Part shown: positions 7,535-16,368 of the stretch, piece by piece
Numbering within the stretch: position 1 is the stretch's first letter
Layout: each line of letters opens with the position of its first letter
The notes under the pieces: model-generated
Databases searched by the model: none
What the model was told of the DNA's origin: nothing
The model's input: only the letters and a program-made list of their open reading frames with translations
NCBI GenBank assembly: GCA_018066965.1
Contig: JAGPVP010000048.1
Coordinates: forward strand, 1-47,640
From: Zhongshania sp.
GTDB taxonomy: Bacteria > Pseudomonadota > Gammaproteobacteria > Pseudomonadales > Spongiibacteraceae
Reading direction: 5' to 3'
Length of the DNA: 47,640 nt
Position numbers and translations under genes: made by a program

Positions 7535-8803
7535 ATGAATTTGCTCGTAATTGGCATTAATCACAATTCTGCCCCGATCTCGGTTCGCGAGCGGGTGGCG
7601 TTTGTGCCTGAGCAAATGCACCAAGCCTTAAAGGATGCGGTGGGTAATACTGGCGTGTCGGAACTGGCGATTTTATCCACCTGCAATCGCACTGAATTAT
7701 ATGGCATTGCTGAAGATGGTGATGTTGCGGCCACGAGTATGTTGGATTGGCTGTCGGAATATCATCATATTGACCGCGCTGAACTGAGTGCGTGTATTTA
7801 TGATCATCGCCGTGACGTCGCCCTGAAGCACATGATGGAAGTGGCCGCTGGGTTGGATTCCATGGTCTTGGGCGAACCGCAAATTTTAGGGCAAATGAAG
7901 TCTGCCTACGCGGTTGCGGTAGATGCCGGTACCGCGAACGGGGTGCTGCACCGGACTTTTGCCCATGTTTTTTCGGTGGCTAAGCGGGTGCGCACGGACA
8001 CCGCCGTGGGGGAAAACCCTGTTTCTGTTGCCTACGCCGCAGTGAATTTAACTCAACATGTATTTTCTTCGCTAAGTAGCTGTACTGCGCTCCTGATTGG
8101 CGCTGGCGAAACCATCGAGCTGGTCGCGCGCCACCTTCATGACAAGGGCATTAAGCGTCTTATTATTGCTAACCGAACTTTGGAGCGCGCGCGCGAGCTC
8201 GCGCATAAGTTTGGCGCTGAGGCAGTGATGTTGTCTGATATTCCGCAGAGCTTGATTAGTGCCGATATCGTGGTTGCTTCTACGGCGAGTCAGCTCCCAA
8301 TTTTGGGCAAGGGGGCGGTTGAAGGTGCTCTTAAAAAGCGCAAGCATCGGCCGATGGTGATGGTTGATATTGCGGTGCCGCGAGATATTGAGCCGCAGGT
8401 CGCCGAGTTGGCAGATGTGTATCTTTACACCGTCGATGATTTGCGTGAGATCGTCGAGGAAAACAAGCGTGCTAGGCAGAGCGAAGCTCTAAAGGCGGGT
8501 GATATTATTACCCTTGCACTTGCCGAGTGGGAGTCGCAGTTGCGAGCCTTAGACGCCGTTGGCACCGTGAGAGATTATCGTGCTAAAGCTGAACAATTGC
8601 GCGACACCGAACTTGACCGTGCACTGCGAAATTTAGCGCGGGGCGACGATGCCGAGCAAGTGCTGGAACAGCTCGCACGGGGCCTAACCAATAAATTGAT
8701 ACACAGCCCAACCACGCAAATAAAAGAAGCGGGCGCAAAAGGGCGAACCGATCTTATTCACTGGGCGCGGGAATTATTTCAGCTTAAAGACAGCGATTCC
8801 TGA
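7535..8803 (+). CDS. hemA: Glutamyl-tRNA reductase
   Basis: HemA reduces glutamyl-tRNA(Glu) to glutamate-1-semialdehyde, the first step of C5 tetrapyrrole synthesis. The 422-aa protein is full length. The catalytic Cys50 is in ILSTCNRTELYG, GINHNSAPISVRER is the N-terminal substrate region, the NADPH-binding Rossmann motif is LIGAGETIELVARHL, and the C-terminal dimerisation helices follow. hemA-prfA-prmC is a conserved operon; prfA starts 30 nt downstream. In E. coli, HemA is controlled by haem-dependent proteolysis; whether that holds here cannot be seen. Confidence 0.97.
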   Translation: MNLLVIGINHNSAPISVRERVAFVPEQMHQALKDAVGNTGVSELAILSTCNRTELYGIAEDGDVAATSMLDWLSEYHHIDRAELSACIYDHRRDVALKHMMEVAAGLDSMVLGEPQILGQMKSAYAVAVDAGTANGVLHRTFAHVFSVAKRVRTDTAVGENPVSVAYAAVNLTQHVFSSLSSCTALLIGAGETIELVARHLHDKGIKRLIIANRTLERARELAHKFGAEAVMLSDIPQSLISADIVVASTASQLPILGKGAVEGALKKRKHRPMVMVDIAVPRDIEPQVAELADVYLYTVDDLREIVEENKRARQSEALKAGDIITLALAEWESQLRALDAVGTVRDYRAKAEQLRDTELDRALRNLARGDDAEQVLEQLARGLTNKLIHSPTTQIKEAGAKGRTDLIHWARELFQLKDSDS

Positions 8804-8833
8804 GCGCAGCCACAACACACTAAGCGAGAAAAT

Positions 8834-9916
8834 ATGAAGGCCTCTATTGTCACTAAACTCGACAATTTACTTGATCGTTATGAAGAAATCGGCGCGCTGC
8901 TAAGCGACGGCGAAATTATTGCCAATCAAGATCGCTTTCGCGGTCTGTCGCAGGAATACGCAGAAATTGAGCCAGTGGTGGAGGCTTATGGTCGCTTTCG
9001 TCAGGTGACGGACGACTTGGCTGAGGCCACCGCAATGCTGGCGGAAGATGACGCTGATATGCGTGAAATGGCGGAAGACGAAGTGGCATCCGCCAAGGAC
9101 AAGCTGGCAGATTTAGAGATCGAGTTGCAAACCTTGCTGCTGCCCCGCGACCCCAACGATTCGCATAACGTGTTTTTAGAAATCCGCGCCGGTACTGGTG
9201 GCGATGAGGCAGCTATTTTTGCCGGCGATTTGTTTCGTATGTATTCTCGGTACGCCGAGCGCAAGGGCTGGCGGGTAGAGGTGTTAAGTGAGCGCCAAGG
9301 CGAGCACGGCGGTTTTAAAGAAGTGATCAGCCGGGTGGCGGGCAAAGACGTGTATGGCCATTTGAAGTTTGAATCTGGCGCGCACCGTGTGCAGCGCGTG
9401 CCGGAAACCGAATCTCAGGGTCGTATCCATACGTCTGCGTGCACCGTGGCGGTGATGGCCGAGCCGGAAGAAGCCGACGAAATAGAAATTAACAAAGGCG
9501 ATTTACGTATCGACACCTTTCGCTCAAGTGGCGCGGGTGGTCAGCACGTAAACACCACCGACTCTGCGGTGCGTATCGTTCATATCCCTACGGGTATTGT
9601 GGTGGAGTGCCAAGACGAGCGTTCGCAACATAAAAACAAGGCGCGGGCGATGTCCTTGTTAGTGGCAAAAGTGAATGACGCTGCCAGTAGCAAGCTCCAA
9701 GCGGATCAGGCAACTGAGCGCCGTAATTTGGTGGGTAGTGGCGACCGTTCAGAGCGTATCCGCACCTATAACTTCCCGCAGGGGCGCGTGACCGATCACC
9801 GAATAAATTTAACTTTATATAAATTAGATGAATTTGTGCAGGGCGATGTGGACTGCGTGGTGTCACCGCTACGCCAGGAATACCAAGCCGACCTTTTGGC
9901 AGCACTGGCAGAGTAA
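8834..9916 (+). CDS. prfA: Peptide chain release factor 1
   Basis: RF1 recognises UAA and UAG stop codons and triggers peptide release. It is 360 aa, the same length as E. coli RF1. The GGQ motif that reaches the peptidyl-transferase centre is at residues 235-237 (SGAGGQHVN). The codon-recognition PxT tripeptide is PET at 190-192. Its stop TAA shares one base with the prmC start ATG (TAATG), so RF1 and the enzyme that methylates its GGQ glutamine are translationally coupled. Confidence 0.98.
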   Translation: MKASIVTKLDNLLDRYEEIGALLSDGEIIANQDRFRGLSQEYAEIEPVVEAYGRFRQVTDDLAEATAMLAEDDADMREMAEDEVASAKDKLADLEIELQTLLLPRDPNDSHNVFLEIRAGTGGDEAAIFAGDLFRMYSRYAERKGWRVEVLSERQGEHGGFKEVISRVAGKDVYGHLKFESGAHRVQRVPETESQGRIHTSACTVAVMAEPEEADEIEINKGDLRIDTFRSSGAGGQHVNTTDSAVRIVHIPTGIVVECQDERSQHKNKARAMSLLVAKVNDAASSKLQADQATERRNLVGSGDRSERIRTYNFPQGRVTDHRINLTLYKLDEFVQGDVDCVVSPLRQEYQADLLAALAE

Positions 9917-10776
9917 TGACCGATTTGGGTGATGGGGCAGCGCTAAGCATCGCAGCGGCGATGGCGATGAGGCAGCGTTTGCTTGAGACGAGTGACTCGG
10001 CAGATTTAGATGTTGCGCTGCTGCTGTGTCATTGCCTTGGCAAGCCGCGCAGCTATCTTTATAGCTGGCCTGAGCGTGAGCTAGACGCCGCGCAAACTCA
10101 GCAATTTACTGGTTTATTAGATCGTCGCGTGGCTGGCGAGCCGATAGCCCATATTTTAGGAGAACGGGGCTTTTGGTCGCTGTCATTGGCGGTGTCGCCG
10201 TTGACCTTAATTCCTCGTCCAGACACTGAATGTTTAGTCGAGCGAGCATTAGAGATGCTTAATGGCCAGTTAAATCCACAGATATTAGATCTCGGTACTG
10301 GCACTGGCGCTATTGCTCTGGCCTTGGCATCAGAGCGAGCGGACGCCAAGGTTTTATGCTCGGATTTCTCGCCGCAAGTCGTTGCCTTGGCGGAGCAAAA
10401 TCGCACGGCGCTGGGCTTGGGTAATGTGCAGATATTGTGTTCAAACTGGTTTGATTCAATTCCTGCTGCGCGCTTTAATCTCATTGTTAGCAACCCACCT
10501 TATATTGACGCTCAAGATCCCCATTTAAGTGAAGGTGATGTTCGTTTTGAGCCAAGCTCTGCACTCGTTGCAGAAAATGGCGGCATGGCCGATTTGCTGA
10601 CTATTATTAGTCAGGCCCCCAGCTATTTATTGGCTGGGGGCGAACTGCTGCTAGAGCATGGCTACGCTCAGGGCGCAGCGGTGAGGCAGGCCTTGCTTGA
10701 ACGTGGCTTTGTTCAAGTGGCGTCGCAGGCCGATTACGGCGGTAACGAGCGAATTAGCTGGGGGACGTGGCGATGA
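9916..10776 (+). CDS. prmC: Release-factor glutamine methyltransferase
   Basis: PrmC methylates the glutamine of the GGQ motif in RF1 and RF2 using S-adenosylmethionine, raising termination efficiency. The 286-aa protein has an N-terminal helical RF-binding domain and a Rossmann methyltransferase domain. The SAM motif is LDLGTGTGAIAL, and NPPY in IVSNPPYID is the glutamine-methylase motif. It overlaps prfA by 1 nt and the next gene by 4 nt (ATGA), so the three genes form a tightly packed unit. Confidence 0.96.
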   Translation: MTDLGDGAALSIAAAMAMRQRLLETSDSADLDVALLLCHCLGKPRSYLYSWPERELDAAQTQQFTGLLDRRVAGEPIAHILGERGFWSLSLAVSPLTLIPRPDTECLVERALEMLNGQLNPQILDLGTGTGAIALALASERADAKVLCSDFSPQVVALAEQNRTALGLGNVQILCSNWFDSIPAARFNLIVSNPPYIDAQDPHLSEGDVRFEPSSALVAENGGMADLLTIISQAPSYLLAGGELLLEHGYAQGAAVRQALLERGFVQVASQADYGGNERISWGTWR

Positions 10777-11525
10777 TGAACGATGAACAATTATTGCGTT
10801 ATAGCCGCCATATTTTACTGCCTGCTTTAGATGTGAGCGGCCAAGAGGCACTGCTTAATAGCAAAGTCTTGATTGTTGGGATGGGGGGGCTGGGCTGCCC
10901 TGCGGCCTTATATCTTGCCGCATCTGGCGTCGGTGAATTGCATTTGGCCGACGATGACAGCGTTGAACTGAGTAATCTGCAGCGCCAAATTGCCCATGGT
11001 CAGGCTGATGTTGGTCGCTTAAAAGCGGAGTCGGTCGCAGACAGTATTAAGGCCATTAATTCAGATACAAAATTGTCGGTATTGAGCGTGCGCTTGACTG
11101 GTAATGCGCTCAAAGAGGCGGTGACTGCGGTAGATGTGGTGGTGGATGCCAGCGACAATTTCACCACCCGCTTTGCCCTAAACGAAGCCTGTGCCAGCGC
11201 TCGGCGCCCATTAATTTCGGGGGCGGCGATCCGTGGTGAGGCGCAGCTCAGTGTGTTTGATTTTAGGCGCGATGACTCACCGTGTTATCGCTGCCTGTAT
11301 CACGAGGCAGATGATGCGGCTTTGAATTGCTCAGAAAGCGGGGTGCTCGCCCCTATTGTCGGAATGATGGGCAGTATGCAGGCACTCGAAGCCTTAAAAT
11401 GTATTGCGGGCTTTGGTGAACCATTGGTTGGCCGCGTGTTGATTATTGACGGTATGACTATGGATGTGCGGCAGCTAAATTTGCGCCGCGACCCTGAGTG
11501 TCCGGTGTGCCGGCTGCGCGCCTAA
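10773..11525 (+). CDS. moeB: MoeB/ThiF-family adenylyltransferase
   Basis: An E1-like enzyme that adenylates the C-terminal glycine of a ubiquitin-like sulfur carrier, most likely MoaD for molybdopterin or ThiS for thiamine. The nucleotide loop is GMGGLGCP, followed by NLQRQIAHGQADVGRLKAE, typical of MoeB. Two zinc-binding CxxC pairs (CYRC and CPVC) frame the C-terminal half. The start at 10773 gives 250 aa, has GGGGA 7 nt upstream and overlaps the prmC stop as ATGA. A GTG at 10767 is less likely. It lacks a rhodanese extension. MoeB versus ThiF cannot be settled here because no carrier gene is nearby. Confidence 0.85.
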   Translation: MMNDEQLLRYSRHILLPALDVSGQEALLNSKVLIVGMGGLGCPAALYLAASGVGELHLADDDSVELSNLQRQIAHGQADVGRLKAESVADSIKAINSDTKLSVLSVRLTGNALKEAVTAVDVVVDASDNFTTRFALNEACASARRPLISGAAIRGEAQLSVFDFRRDDSPCYRCLYHEADDAALNCSESGVLAPIVGMMGSMQALEALKCIAGFGEPLVGRVLIIDGMTMDVRQLNLRRDPECPVCRLRA

Positions 11526-11557
11526 TATCACCATGGGTAGTTATCTTGCCCGTCTTA

Positions 11558-11587
11558 AAATAAGATCGACATTTTTAAATAAGATCG
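11558..11587. promoter_or_regulatory. Paired 11-bp direct repeats upstream of the DoxX gene
   Basis: AAATAAGATCG occurs at 11558-11568 and 11577-11587, 19 bp apart, close to two helical turns. They lie in the 127-bp gap before the DoxX-family gene. A perfect GATGCG/CGCATC hairpin with a 3-nt loop follows at 11603-11617. The spacing would suit a regulator binding on one face of the DNA, but no regulator is known and chance in AT-rich sequence is possible. Confidence 0.35.
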
Positions 11588-11652
11588 CTGCTCTGAATAA
11601 CAGATGCGCTACGCATCCCGCATCACCACAATAATGATAGTGAGGGATCTCA

Positions 11653-12471
11653 GTGAGACATATTCTCAAGGCATATTATTTTCTGCACGACGGTATTTTC
11701 GCACTGCTTTCCAGTCTTGATGGGATTGCGCCGTTTTTAATTCGCTTGTATTTGTCACCGATCATGCTCGCTGCTGGCCTGTATAAATTACAACATTTTG
11801 ATTCGACGGTAATGTGGTTGGATCAGGGTTTGAATCTACCTTGCCCAGAAGTGATGGCCTATTTGGTGACCTATACTGAGTTGGTTGGTGGTTTTTTGCT
11901 GTTGTTTGGTTTGGCCGTGCGCTGGGTGAGTATTCCGCTCATGGTGGCCATGCTGGTGGCCGCGACTACCGTACATTGGGACAACGGTTGGTTTGCGATA
12001 GCGCCGAGCAGCCCAGTAACAAGTAGCGCTAAGCCTTTGGCTGACATCGGTCTGCCCATGGCAAAAGCGAGCATGGAAAATAGCATTGAGGTTGGCGAGC
12101 GTTTGGCTAGGGCAAGAACCCTGCTGGATAAATACGGCCACTATGGCTGGTTGACCGAAAAAGGCAATTTTGCGGTGCTGAATAATGGCATTGAGTTTGC
12201 CGCTACCTATTTTATTTTGCTGCTGAGCTTGCTGTTTAGCGGTGCTGGTCGTTATTTAAGTTTGGATTATTTTCTTGACCGGCGTGCGCGGGAATATTTA
12301 CAGCCAAAGCCACTTGAGCAAAAAAGTGAGCCAGCCATTGAGCCAGAGCCTGAACCGAAAGTAGAGCCGGAATCCGAGCCAGAACCTGAACCAAAACCGC
12401 CGTCGGAGCCGGAGCCAAAGCCAATAGTAAAATCAGCCGATACGCAGGCTGGCACGGTAGCGGATGAATGA
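11653..12471 (+). CDS. DoxX-family membrane protein with Glu/Pro-rich tail
   Basis: A 272-aa inner-membrane protein of the DoxX superfamily; the group includes quinone-linked and redox-related proteins, but the role of this one is unknown. Four membrane segments are predicted by eye near residues 24-45, 68-88, 90-108 and 178-200. Between the third and fourth lies a long loop beginning HWDNGWF, a conserved feature of this group. After a basic segment (DRRAREYL) comes a tail of about 50 residues dominated by Glu-Pro and Lys-Pro repeats, which the positive-inside rule places in the cytoplasm. The start is GTG with GAGGGA about 6 nt upstream. Paired direct repeats lie upstream. Confidence 0.75.
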   Translation: MRHILKAYYFLHDGIFALLSSLDGIAPFLIRLYLSPIMLAAGLYKLQHFDSTVMWLDQGLNLPCPEVMAYLVTYTELVGGFLLLFGLAVRWVSIPLMVAMLVAATTVHWDNGWFAIAPSSPVTSSAKPLADIGLPMAKASMENSIEVGERLARARTLLDKYGHYGWLTEKGNFAVLNNGIEFAATYFILLLSLLFSGAGRYLSLDYFLDRRAREYLQPKPLEQKSEPAIEPEPEPKVEPESEPEPEPKPPSEPEPKPIVKSADTQAGTVADE

Positions 12472-12514
12472 TGCTAGAATGGCTGATTATTAAGCAATGT
12501 AAGAAGACTGTATT

Positions 12515-13885
12515 TTGTTAAAAAAGTTGTTTGGATCAGGTAAACCCGCACCGTCCGCGCCAGCACATGCCGCCGCCACCGATAATTCTCGAGCGGCAGT
12601 TAAGCCAGATATGAAAGGTAAGCAGGGCAATGGGCACAAGCGGGGGCAGGGGCGCAATGCCGCTGTCGCAGCGGAAAAAGAAAACTGGTCACTAAAGCAA
12701 TTTGAAGTCGCCCCTGAAGAAGGCAAAACTCGCTTTCATGATCTTGGGCTGCACATTGATTTAATGCATGGCATTGCCGATAGCGGTTTCAAATATTGCT
12801 CACCTATACAGGGCGCGTCACTTCCCCACACCTTGCGCGGCAATGACGTAATCGGTAAGGCGCAGACGGGAACCGGTAAAACGGCGGCCTTCTTAATCAC
12901 CATTTTCAATGATTTACTCGCTAACCCCATTGACGAAGAGCGCTTTGCTGGCGAACCGCGAGCCTTAATTATTGCACCGACCCGCGAGCTCGTTGTGCAG
13001 ATTGGCGAAGATGCGCGTGAATTGGGTAAGTATTGCGGCTTAAATGTGGTTACGCTGATTGGCGGTATGGATTACCAAAAGCAGCAAGATAAACTCGCCG
13101 GTATGGTCGATATTGTGGTGGCAACTCCGGGCCGCTTATTAGATTTTGAAGGTCGTAAAGACCTGTATTTAGATCAAATTGAAATTCTGGTTATCGACGA
13201 AGCTGACCGGATGTTGGATATGGGCTTTATCCCGCAGGTAAAACGCATTGTTCGCTCCTGCCCGCGTAAGAGTCACCGTCAGACCCTACTGTTTAGTGCG
13301 ACATTTACCGACGACATTATTAGACTTACCGAGCAGTGGACTGAAGAACCGGTCAATATCGAAATTGAGCCAGAAAGCGTGGCGACCGACACGGTAGATC
13401 AAAAAGTGTATTTGGTTGAATCCCAAGACAAGTTCAAGTTGTTGTTAAATATTGTCCGTCATGAAAGCGCTAAGAGTGTGATTATCTTTGCTAATCGTCG
13501 CGATGAAACCCGGCGCTTATTTGAAAAAATGCAGAAGGCGGGTATTCGCTGCGGTATTTTGTCTGGCGAAATCCCTCAGAATAAGCGCTCGCGCACCTTG
13601 CAACAATTTAAAGATGGCGAGATTGAATGCTTGGTTGCCACCGACGTGGCGGGCAGGGGGATTCATGTTAATGGCGTGAGCCACGTTATTAACTACACCC
13701 TACCTGAAGATGCCGATGACTATGTGCATCGCATCGGCCGTACTGGCCGCGCTGGCGCGACCGGTACATCAATTAGCTTTGCCTGCGAAGACGATGCCTT
13801 TTTATTACCGGGTATCGAGGCTGAACTGGGTATGAAACTACCCTGCGAACGGCCGCCAGAGCATTTAATATCGGGTAATCGTTAA
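12515..13885 (+). CDS. rhlB: DEAD-box RNA helicase, RhlB-like
   Basis: ATP-dependent RNA helicase. Motif I is AQTGTGKT at residues 116-123, motif II DEAD in [13 protein letters not shown], motif III SAT, and motif [12 protein letters not shown]. The first 60 residues are a low-complexity Ala/Lys/Gly-rich basic extension, likely RNA-binding. The core most resembles RhlB, the helicase that works with RNase E in the degradosome, but RhlE-type relatives are similar, so the symbol is tentative. The start is TTG, beginning MLKKLFG, with AAGAAGA upstream. Its stop overlaps the convergent cysZ stop by 4 nt over a shared TTAA. Confidence 0.85.
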   Translation: MLKKLFGSGKPAPSAPAHAAATDNSRAAVKPDMKGKQGNGHKRGQGRNAAVAAEKENWSLKQFEVAPEEGKTRFHDLGLHIDLMHGIADSGFKYCSPIQGASLPHTLRGNDVIGKAQTGTGKTAAFLITIFNDLLANPIDEERFAGEPRALIIAPTRELVVQIGEDARELGKYCGLNVVTLIGGMDYQKQQDKLAGMVDIVVATPGRLLDFEGRKDLYLDQIEILVIDEADRMLDMGFIPQVKRIVRSCPRKSHRQTLLFSATFTDDIIRLTEQWTEEPVNIEIEPESVATDTVDQKVYLVESQDKFKLLLNIVRHESAKSVIIFANRRDETRRLFEKMQKAGIRCGILSGEIPQNKRSRTLQQFKDGEIECLVATDVAGRGIHVNGVSHVINYTLPEDADDYVHRIGRTGRAGATGTSISFACEDDAFLLPGIEAELGMKLPCERPPEHLISGNR

Positions 13886-14613
13886 GCCTTATCTTTTAAA
13901 CGCTCGACCCACATCAGCGTACCGCCGCACACTGCGGCGGGCATAATAAATAAATTCAAAACCGGCACCATGGTGCCCAGCATTACCAAGGCGCCAAAAC
14001 TAAAGCTGGTGCCACGCTGGCTGCCAATACGTTTCCTCGCATCCTTAAAACTCAGCTTGTGATTGTCCATGGGGTAGTCACAATATTCTATGGCCATCAT
14101 CCACGCGTTTAGGGCAAACCACAGCACGGGCGCCAGCGGTGAAATCACAAAACTCGCGATTAAGGTGAGAATGGCAAAGCCGAAATAATAAAGTAGTTTC
14201 TGGCACTCGCGGCCGATACTTCTGGGAAAGCTGGCGATAGCCATGGCGATGGTTTCGCGACCAGCGACCTCCTGCCCAGTTAGCATTTCTTCGACTTTTT
14301 CAGCCAGCAAGCCATTGAACGGGGCGGCGATGATATTCGCCACCGTGCTAAATATATACATGATGATCGCCAGTACCAAGATCACCGCCAGCGGCCACAG
14401 AATCCAGCGTAAAAAGTCTAACCAGCTCGGCAGCCATTCAATCACTTGGTTAATCCAGCCCGACATTGCGTCTAAAGTAAGCGTAGTGAAGGCGCCAAAA
14501 ATAATAATATTGATCAGCAGGGGGATGGCCACAAACAGCCGTATGCCGGGTTGGCGAATAATTTTGAAGCCGCGGAGTAAGTAGTCTGGGCCGCTAAGTG
14601 GGCGTGCATTCAT
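13882..14613 (-). CDS. cysZ: CysZ-like sulfate transporter
   Basis: CysZ is an inner-membrane protein (EI24/CysZ family) that brings sulfate in for cysteine synthesis. The 243-aa protein is the usual length. It has an N-terminal amphipathic segment ([18 protein letters not shown]), two long membrane hairpins near residues 27-50 and 65-100, and further segments near 145-175 and 205-230. Family-typical stretches are [15 protein letters not shown] and [10 protein letters not shown]. No cys genes are adjacent. It is convergent with the helicase gene and overlaps it by 4 nt, so transcription of one could interfere with the other. Confidence 0.88.
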   Translation of the reverse strand: MNARPLSGPDYLLRGFKIIRQPGIRLFVAIPLLINIIIFGAFTTLTLDAMSGWINQVIEWLPSWLDFLRWILWPLAVILVLAIIMYIFSTVANIIAAPFNGLLAEKVEEMLTGQEVAGRETIAMAIASFPRSIGRECQKLLYYFGFAILTLIASFVISPLAPVLWFALNAWMMAIEYCDYPMDNHKLSFKDARKRIGSQRGTSFSFGALVMLGTMVPVLNLFIMPAAVCGGTLMWVERLKDKA

Positions 14614-14827
14614 ATTCAGAGTTACCTATTACTAATGAATTTTTAACTTTGCTGATCAGCCCGCTTTCCCGCGCTGATAAAAATCGCTATGCTTTTTTGC
14701 CGGTATTCCGGTGGTAAAACGGCGTTGTTTATTTAGCAGTAATGATAACGAGCCACGGTATCTAATTGCCAACGGTATCTTGTTAAGTGCCGAAAGCGCC
14801 AGAAAAACTGACAGAGGGAAAAGTCTA

Positions 14828-15193
14828 ATGAAAAGAATTTATGCGGTCTGTGTTGGGGTGGTACTGGGTTTGTCTGGTGGCGTGCAGGCAGATGATTTAG
14901 GTGATTCGTACAATTTGATGTGCGAAAAAATGAAGTCCTGCGCAGTTAAAAATATCGGTGAGGCAGAGTTAACACCAGATATGCGGGCGATGGTAATGGC
15001 CAGTTTAGAGAGCGCGTGCGTGTCCATACAGCAGCAATTTAACTATGTGGCCACGGCGCATCCCTTATATGCACCAGCAGAAGCGTGCTTAAAATCTATG
15101 GCTGCGCTGAGCTGTGACGACCTTGAAAATATGGATGAGGAAAAAACCCCAGAGTGCGCTCGCTATGAGAAAATGGCGGAGAGCTATCAGTAA
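14828..15193 (+). CDS. Small exported six-cysteine protein, unknown function
   Basis: I do not recognise this protein. It is 121 aa with a clear signal peptide (KR start, hydrophobic core, predicted cut after VQA at residue 21). The mature part is mostly acidic and holds six cysteines at 32, 38, 64, 87, 96 and 110. An even number in an exported protein suggests three disulfides; the spacing could support a small helical bundle. The start at 14828 has GAGGGA upstream; the frame is open 39 codons further but that part lacks signal features. Its stop abuts the stop of the next gene on the other strand with no bases between. A 9-bp direct repeat ACGGTATCT (14755-14763, 14772-14780) lies upstream. 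Confidence 0.75.
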   Translation: MKRIYAVCVGVVLGLSGGVQADDLGDSYNLMCEKMKSCAVKNIGEAELTPDMRAMVMASLESACVSIQQQFNYVATAHPLYAPAEACLKSMAALSCDDLENMDEEKTPECARYEKMAESYQ

Positions 15194-15412
15194 TTAATTA
15201 TTGCTAAGGCTTGGACGCCCGCATTGCTTGCACAGGCAGCGCTTGGCGCTGCCATTACTATTGGCACGCTGCTTGGCTTGCTCGTCTATTTTTACTGCCA
15301 TGCACCAGCAACTTGCTGGGTCGCTATTAGCCGCCACTGCGCATTGATTGTCTTGCTCACAAAGCGGGCAGCGCTTAGGGTTGGCGTAAGAGACAGGCTT
15401 GGTGGTCGACAT
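15194..15412 (-). CDS. Cysteine-rich CWC family protein
   Basis: A 72-aa cytosolic protein with eight cysteines at 15, 18, 24, 35, 37, 59, 61 and 64. The order CPLC, NQC, CWC, then CLCKQC matches the cysteine-rich CWC family, thought to bind a metal, probably zinc; the function is unknown. The start has AGGA 8 nt upstream. It is convergent with the exported six-cysteine protein with zero spacing, and divergent from the Smr gene only 33 bp away, so its promoter must overlap the Smr leader region. Confidence 0.8.
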   Translation of the reverse strand: MSTTKPVSYANPKRCPLCEQDNQCAVAANSDPASCWCMAVKIDEQAKQRANSNGSAKRCLCKQCGRPSLSNN

Positions 15413-15445
15413 TGTTAAATTCCTATAGCGCCGATGGAGGTGAGC

Positions 15446-16027
15446 ATGAGCGACGATGATAGATTGTTCGCCGAAGAGATGGCCGGTGTCAAACCGCTTG
15501 AAATAGAAAGGCGGGTCGTTATTCGCAAAGATGCCGGCGATGCGGTCAATATTGCAGCGCGTCGCGCGGCTGCAACCGCAAGCAGTGGTGCCCGCAATTT
15601 TCTATCGACCTCTGACATCGAGTTGTTGGACCCTTACTATGTATTGGAATTTCGCCGAGAAGGGGTTCAGCACGGCGTATTCCGACGTTTAAAGCAGGGT
15701 AAATACACGATAGAAGCACAGTTAGATTTACATAATATGACCGTCGAAGAGGCGCGCTTGCAGGTGTTTGAGTTTATTCGCGAAGCGATGAAGGCAGATT
15801 TACGCACGGTAATGATTGTGCATGGCCGCGGTCATCACAGTGAATCTAAAGGCGCGGTAATTAAATCTTACGTAAACCGCTGGCTGCCTGAGATGGAAGA
15901 AATTCAAGGCTTTAGTAGTGCGCAGCCCCAGCATGGTGGTGCGGGTGCAGTGTATGTGATGTTGCGAAAAAGTGAGAAGAAAAAGCAGGAAAACCGCGAC
16001 CGTTTAGCGCGCGGTCGCAGTGTTTAG
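15446..16027 (+). CDS. Smr domain protein
   Basis: A 193-aa Smr-domain protein, probably a nicking endonuclease or RNA-binding relative of YdaL/SmrA. The Smr signature is present: LDLHNMTVEEARL (substrate loop), VHGRGHHS with the invariant HGRG, and the C-terminal HGGAGAVYVML. The N-terminal 80 residues match the acidic and basic leader found in gammaproteobacterial Smr proteins (MSDDDRLFAEEM). I chose 15446 because GGAGG lies 5 nt upstream; the in-frame ATG at 15434 overlaps that Shine-Dalgarno. The C terminus is very basic, consistent with nucleic-acid binding. A hairpin terminator follows. Confidence 0.9.
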   Translation: MSDDDRLFAEEMAGVKPLEIERRVVIRKDAGDAVNIAARRAAATASSGARNFLSTSDIELLDPYYVLEFRREGVQHGVFRRLKQGKYTIEAQLDLHNMTVEEARLQVFEFIREAMKADLRTVMIVHGRGHHSESKGAVIKSYVNRWLPEMEEIQGFSSAQPQHGGAGAVYVMLRKSEKKKQENRDRLARGRSV

Positions 16028-16040
16028 GCGATTTAGCACA

Positions 16041-16060
16041 GGGGCTTAAACAGCCCCTTT
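16041..16060. terminator. Bidirectional terminator hairpin between smr and PA4642-like gene
   Basis: GGGGCT (16041-16046) and AGCCCC (16052-16057) form a perfect 6-bp stem with a 5-nt loop. Three T residues follow on the plus strand. On the other strand the stop codon of the convergent gene (16046-16048) lies at the stem-loop junction. It lies just after the smr stop. Confidence 0.5.
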
Positions 16061-16336
16061 ACTTTCAAGTGCGGCGACATGCTCGCCAGAGTTACGGTGT
16101 TCTTTGGCGTAGCTTAATACCGTGCGACCGCCCTTGTCGGTGGCGTTAAGGTCGCGTCCGGTTTCCAGAAACATGTCAATGAATAACTCAAAATCATCGG
16201 CGCGCATGCTTTGGTAGGCTTTTAATAGTGCGTGAAAGTCGCGGTTAGTACCGGCTTTTGGCTCGGAATCCAAGAACTCGCGAACCCGTGCCTCGGTCCA
16301 AACTTCGTCCAGTACCTTTTCTTTGTCTTTTTTCAT
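16046..16336 (-). CDS. PA4642-family protein
   Basis: A 96-aa protein resembling P. aeruginosa PA4642, a conserved gammaproteobacterial family of unknown function. Shared features are the MKKDKEKV opening, the GTNRDFHALLKAYQSMRADDFE segment (residues 29-50, quoted in part) and the GRDLNATDKGGRTVL stretch, which looks like one ankyrin-type hairpin. Mostly charged helices with no signal peptide, so cytosolic. It is upstream of gatB on the same strand with a gap of 32 nt from the gatB stop, though it lies downstream in transcription. Function is not inferred. Confidence 0.8.
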   Translation of the reverse strand: MKKDKEKVLDEVWTEARVREFLDSEPKAGTNRDFHALLKAYQSMRADDFELFIDMFLETGRDLNATDKGGRTVLSYAKEHRNSGEHVAALESKGAV

Positions 16337-16368
16337 AAAGCGGTTTCTACCTTGCTAATGCTGGCGAA

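Noticed and set aside
12330-12425. Short repeats in the DoxX tail as a possible CRISPR or minisatellite
   Set aside because: The repetition is codon-level Glu-Pro coding in frame, with no spacers or fixed unit length.
12236-12455. Two Ala- or Gly/Ser-rich frames antisense to the DoxX tail
   Set aside because: They are the reverse reading of the Glu/Pro repeat codons, not genes.
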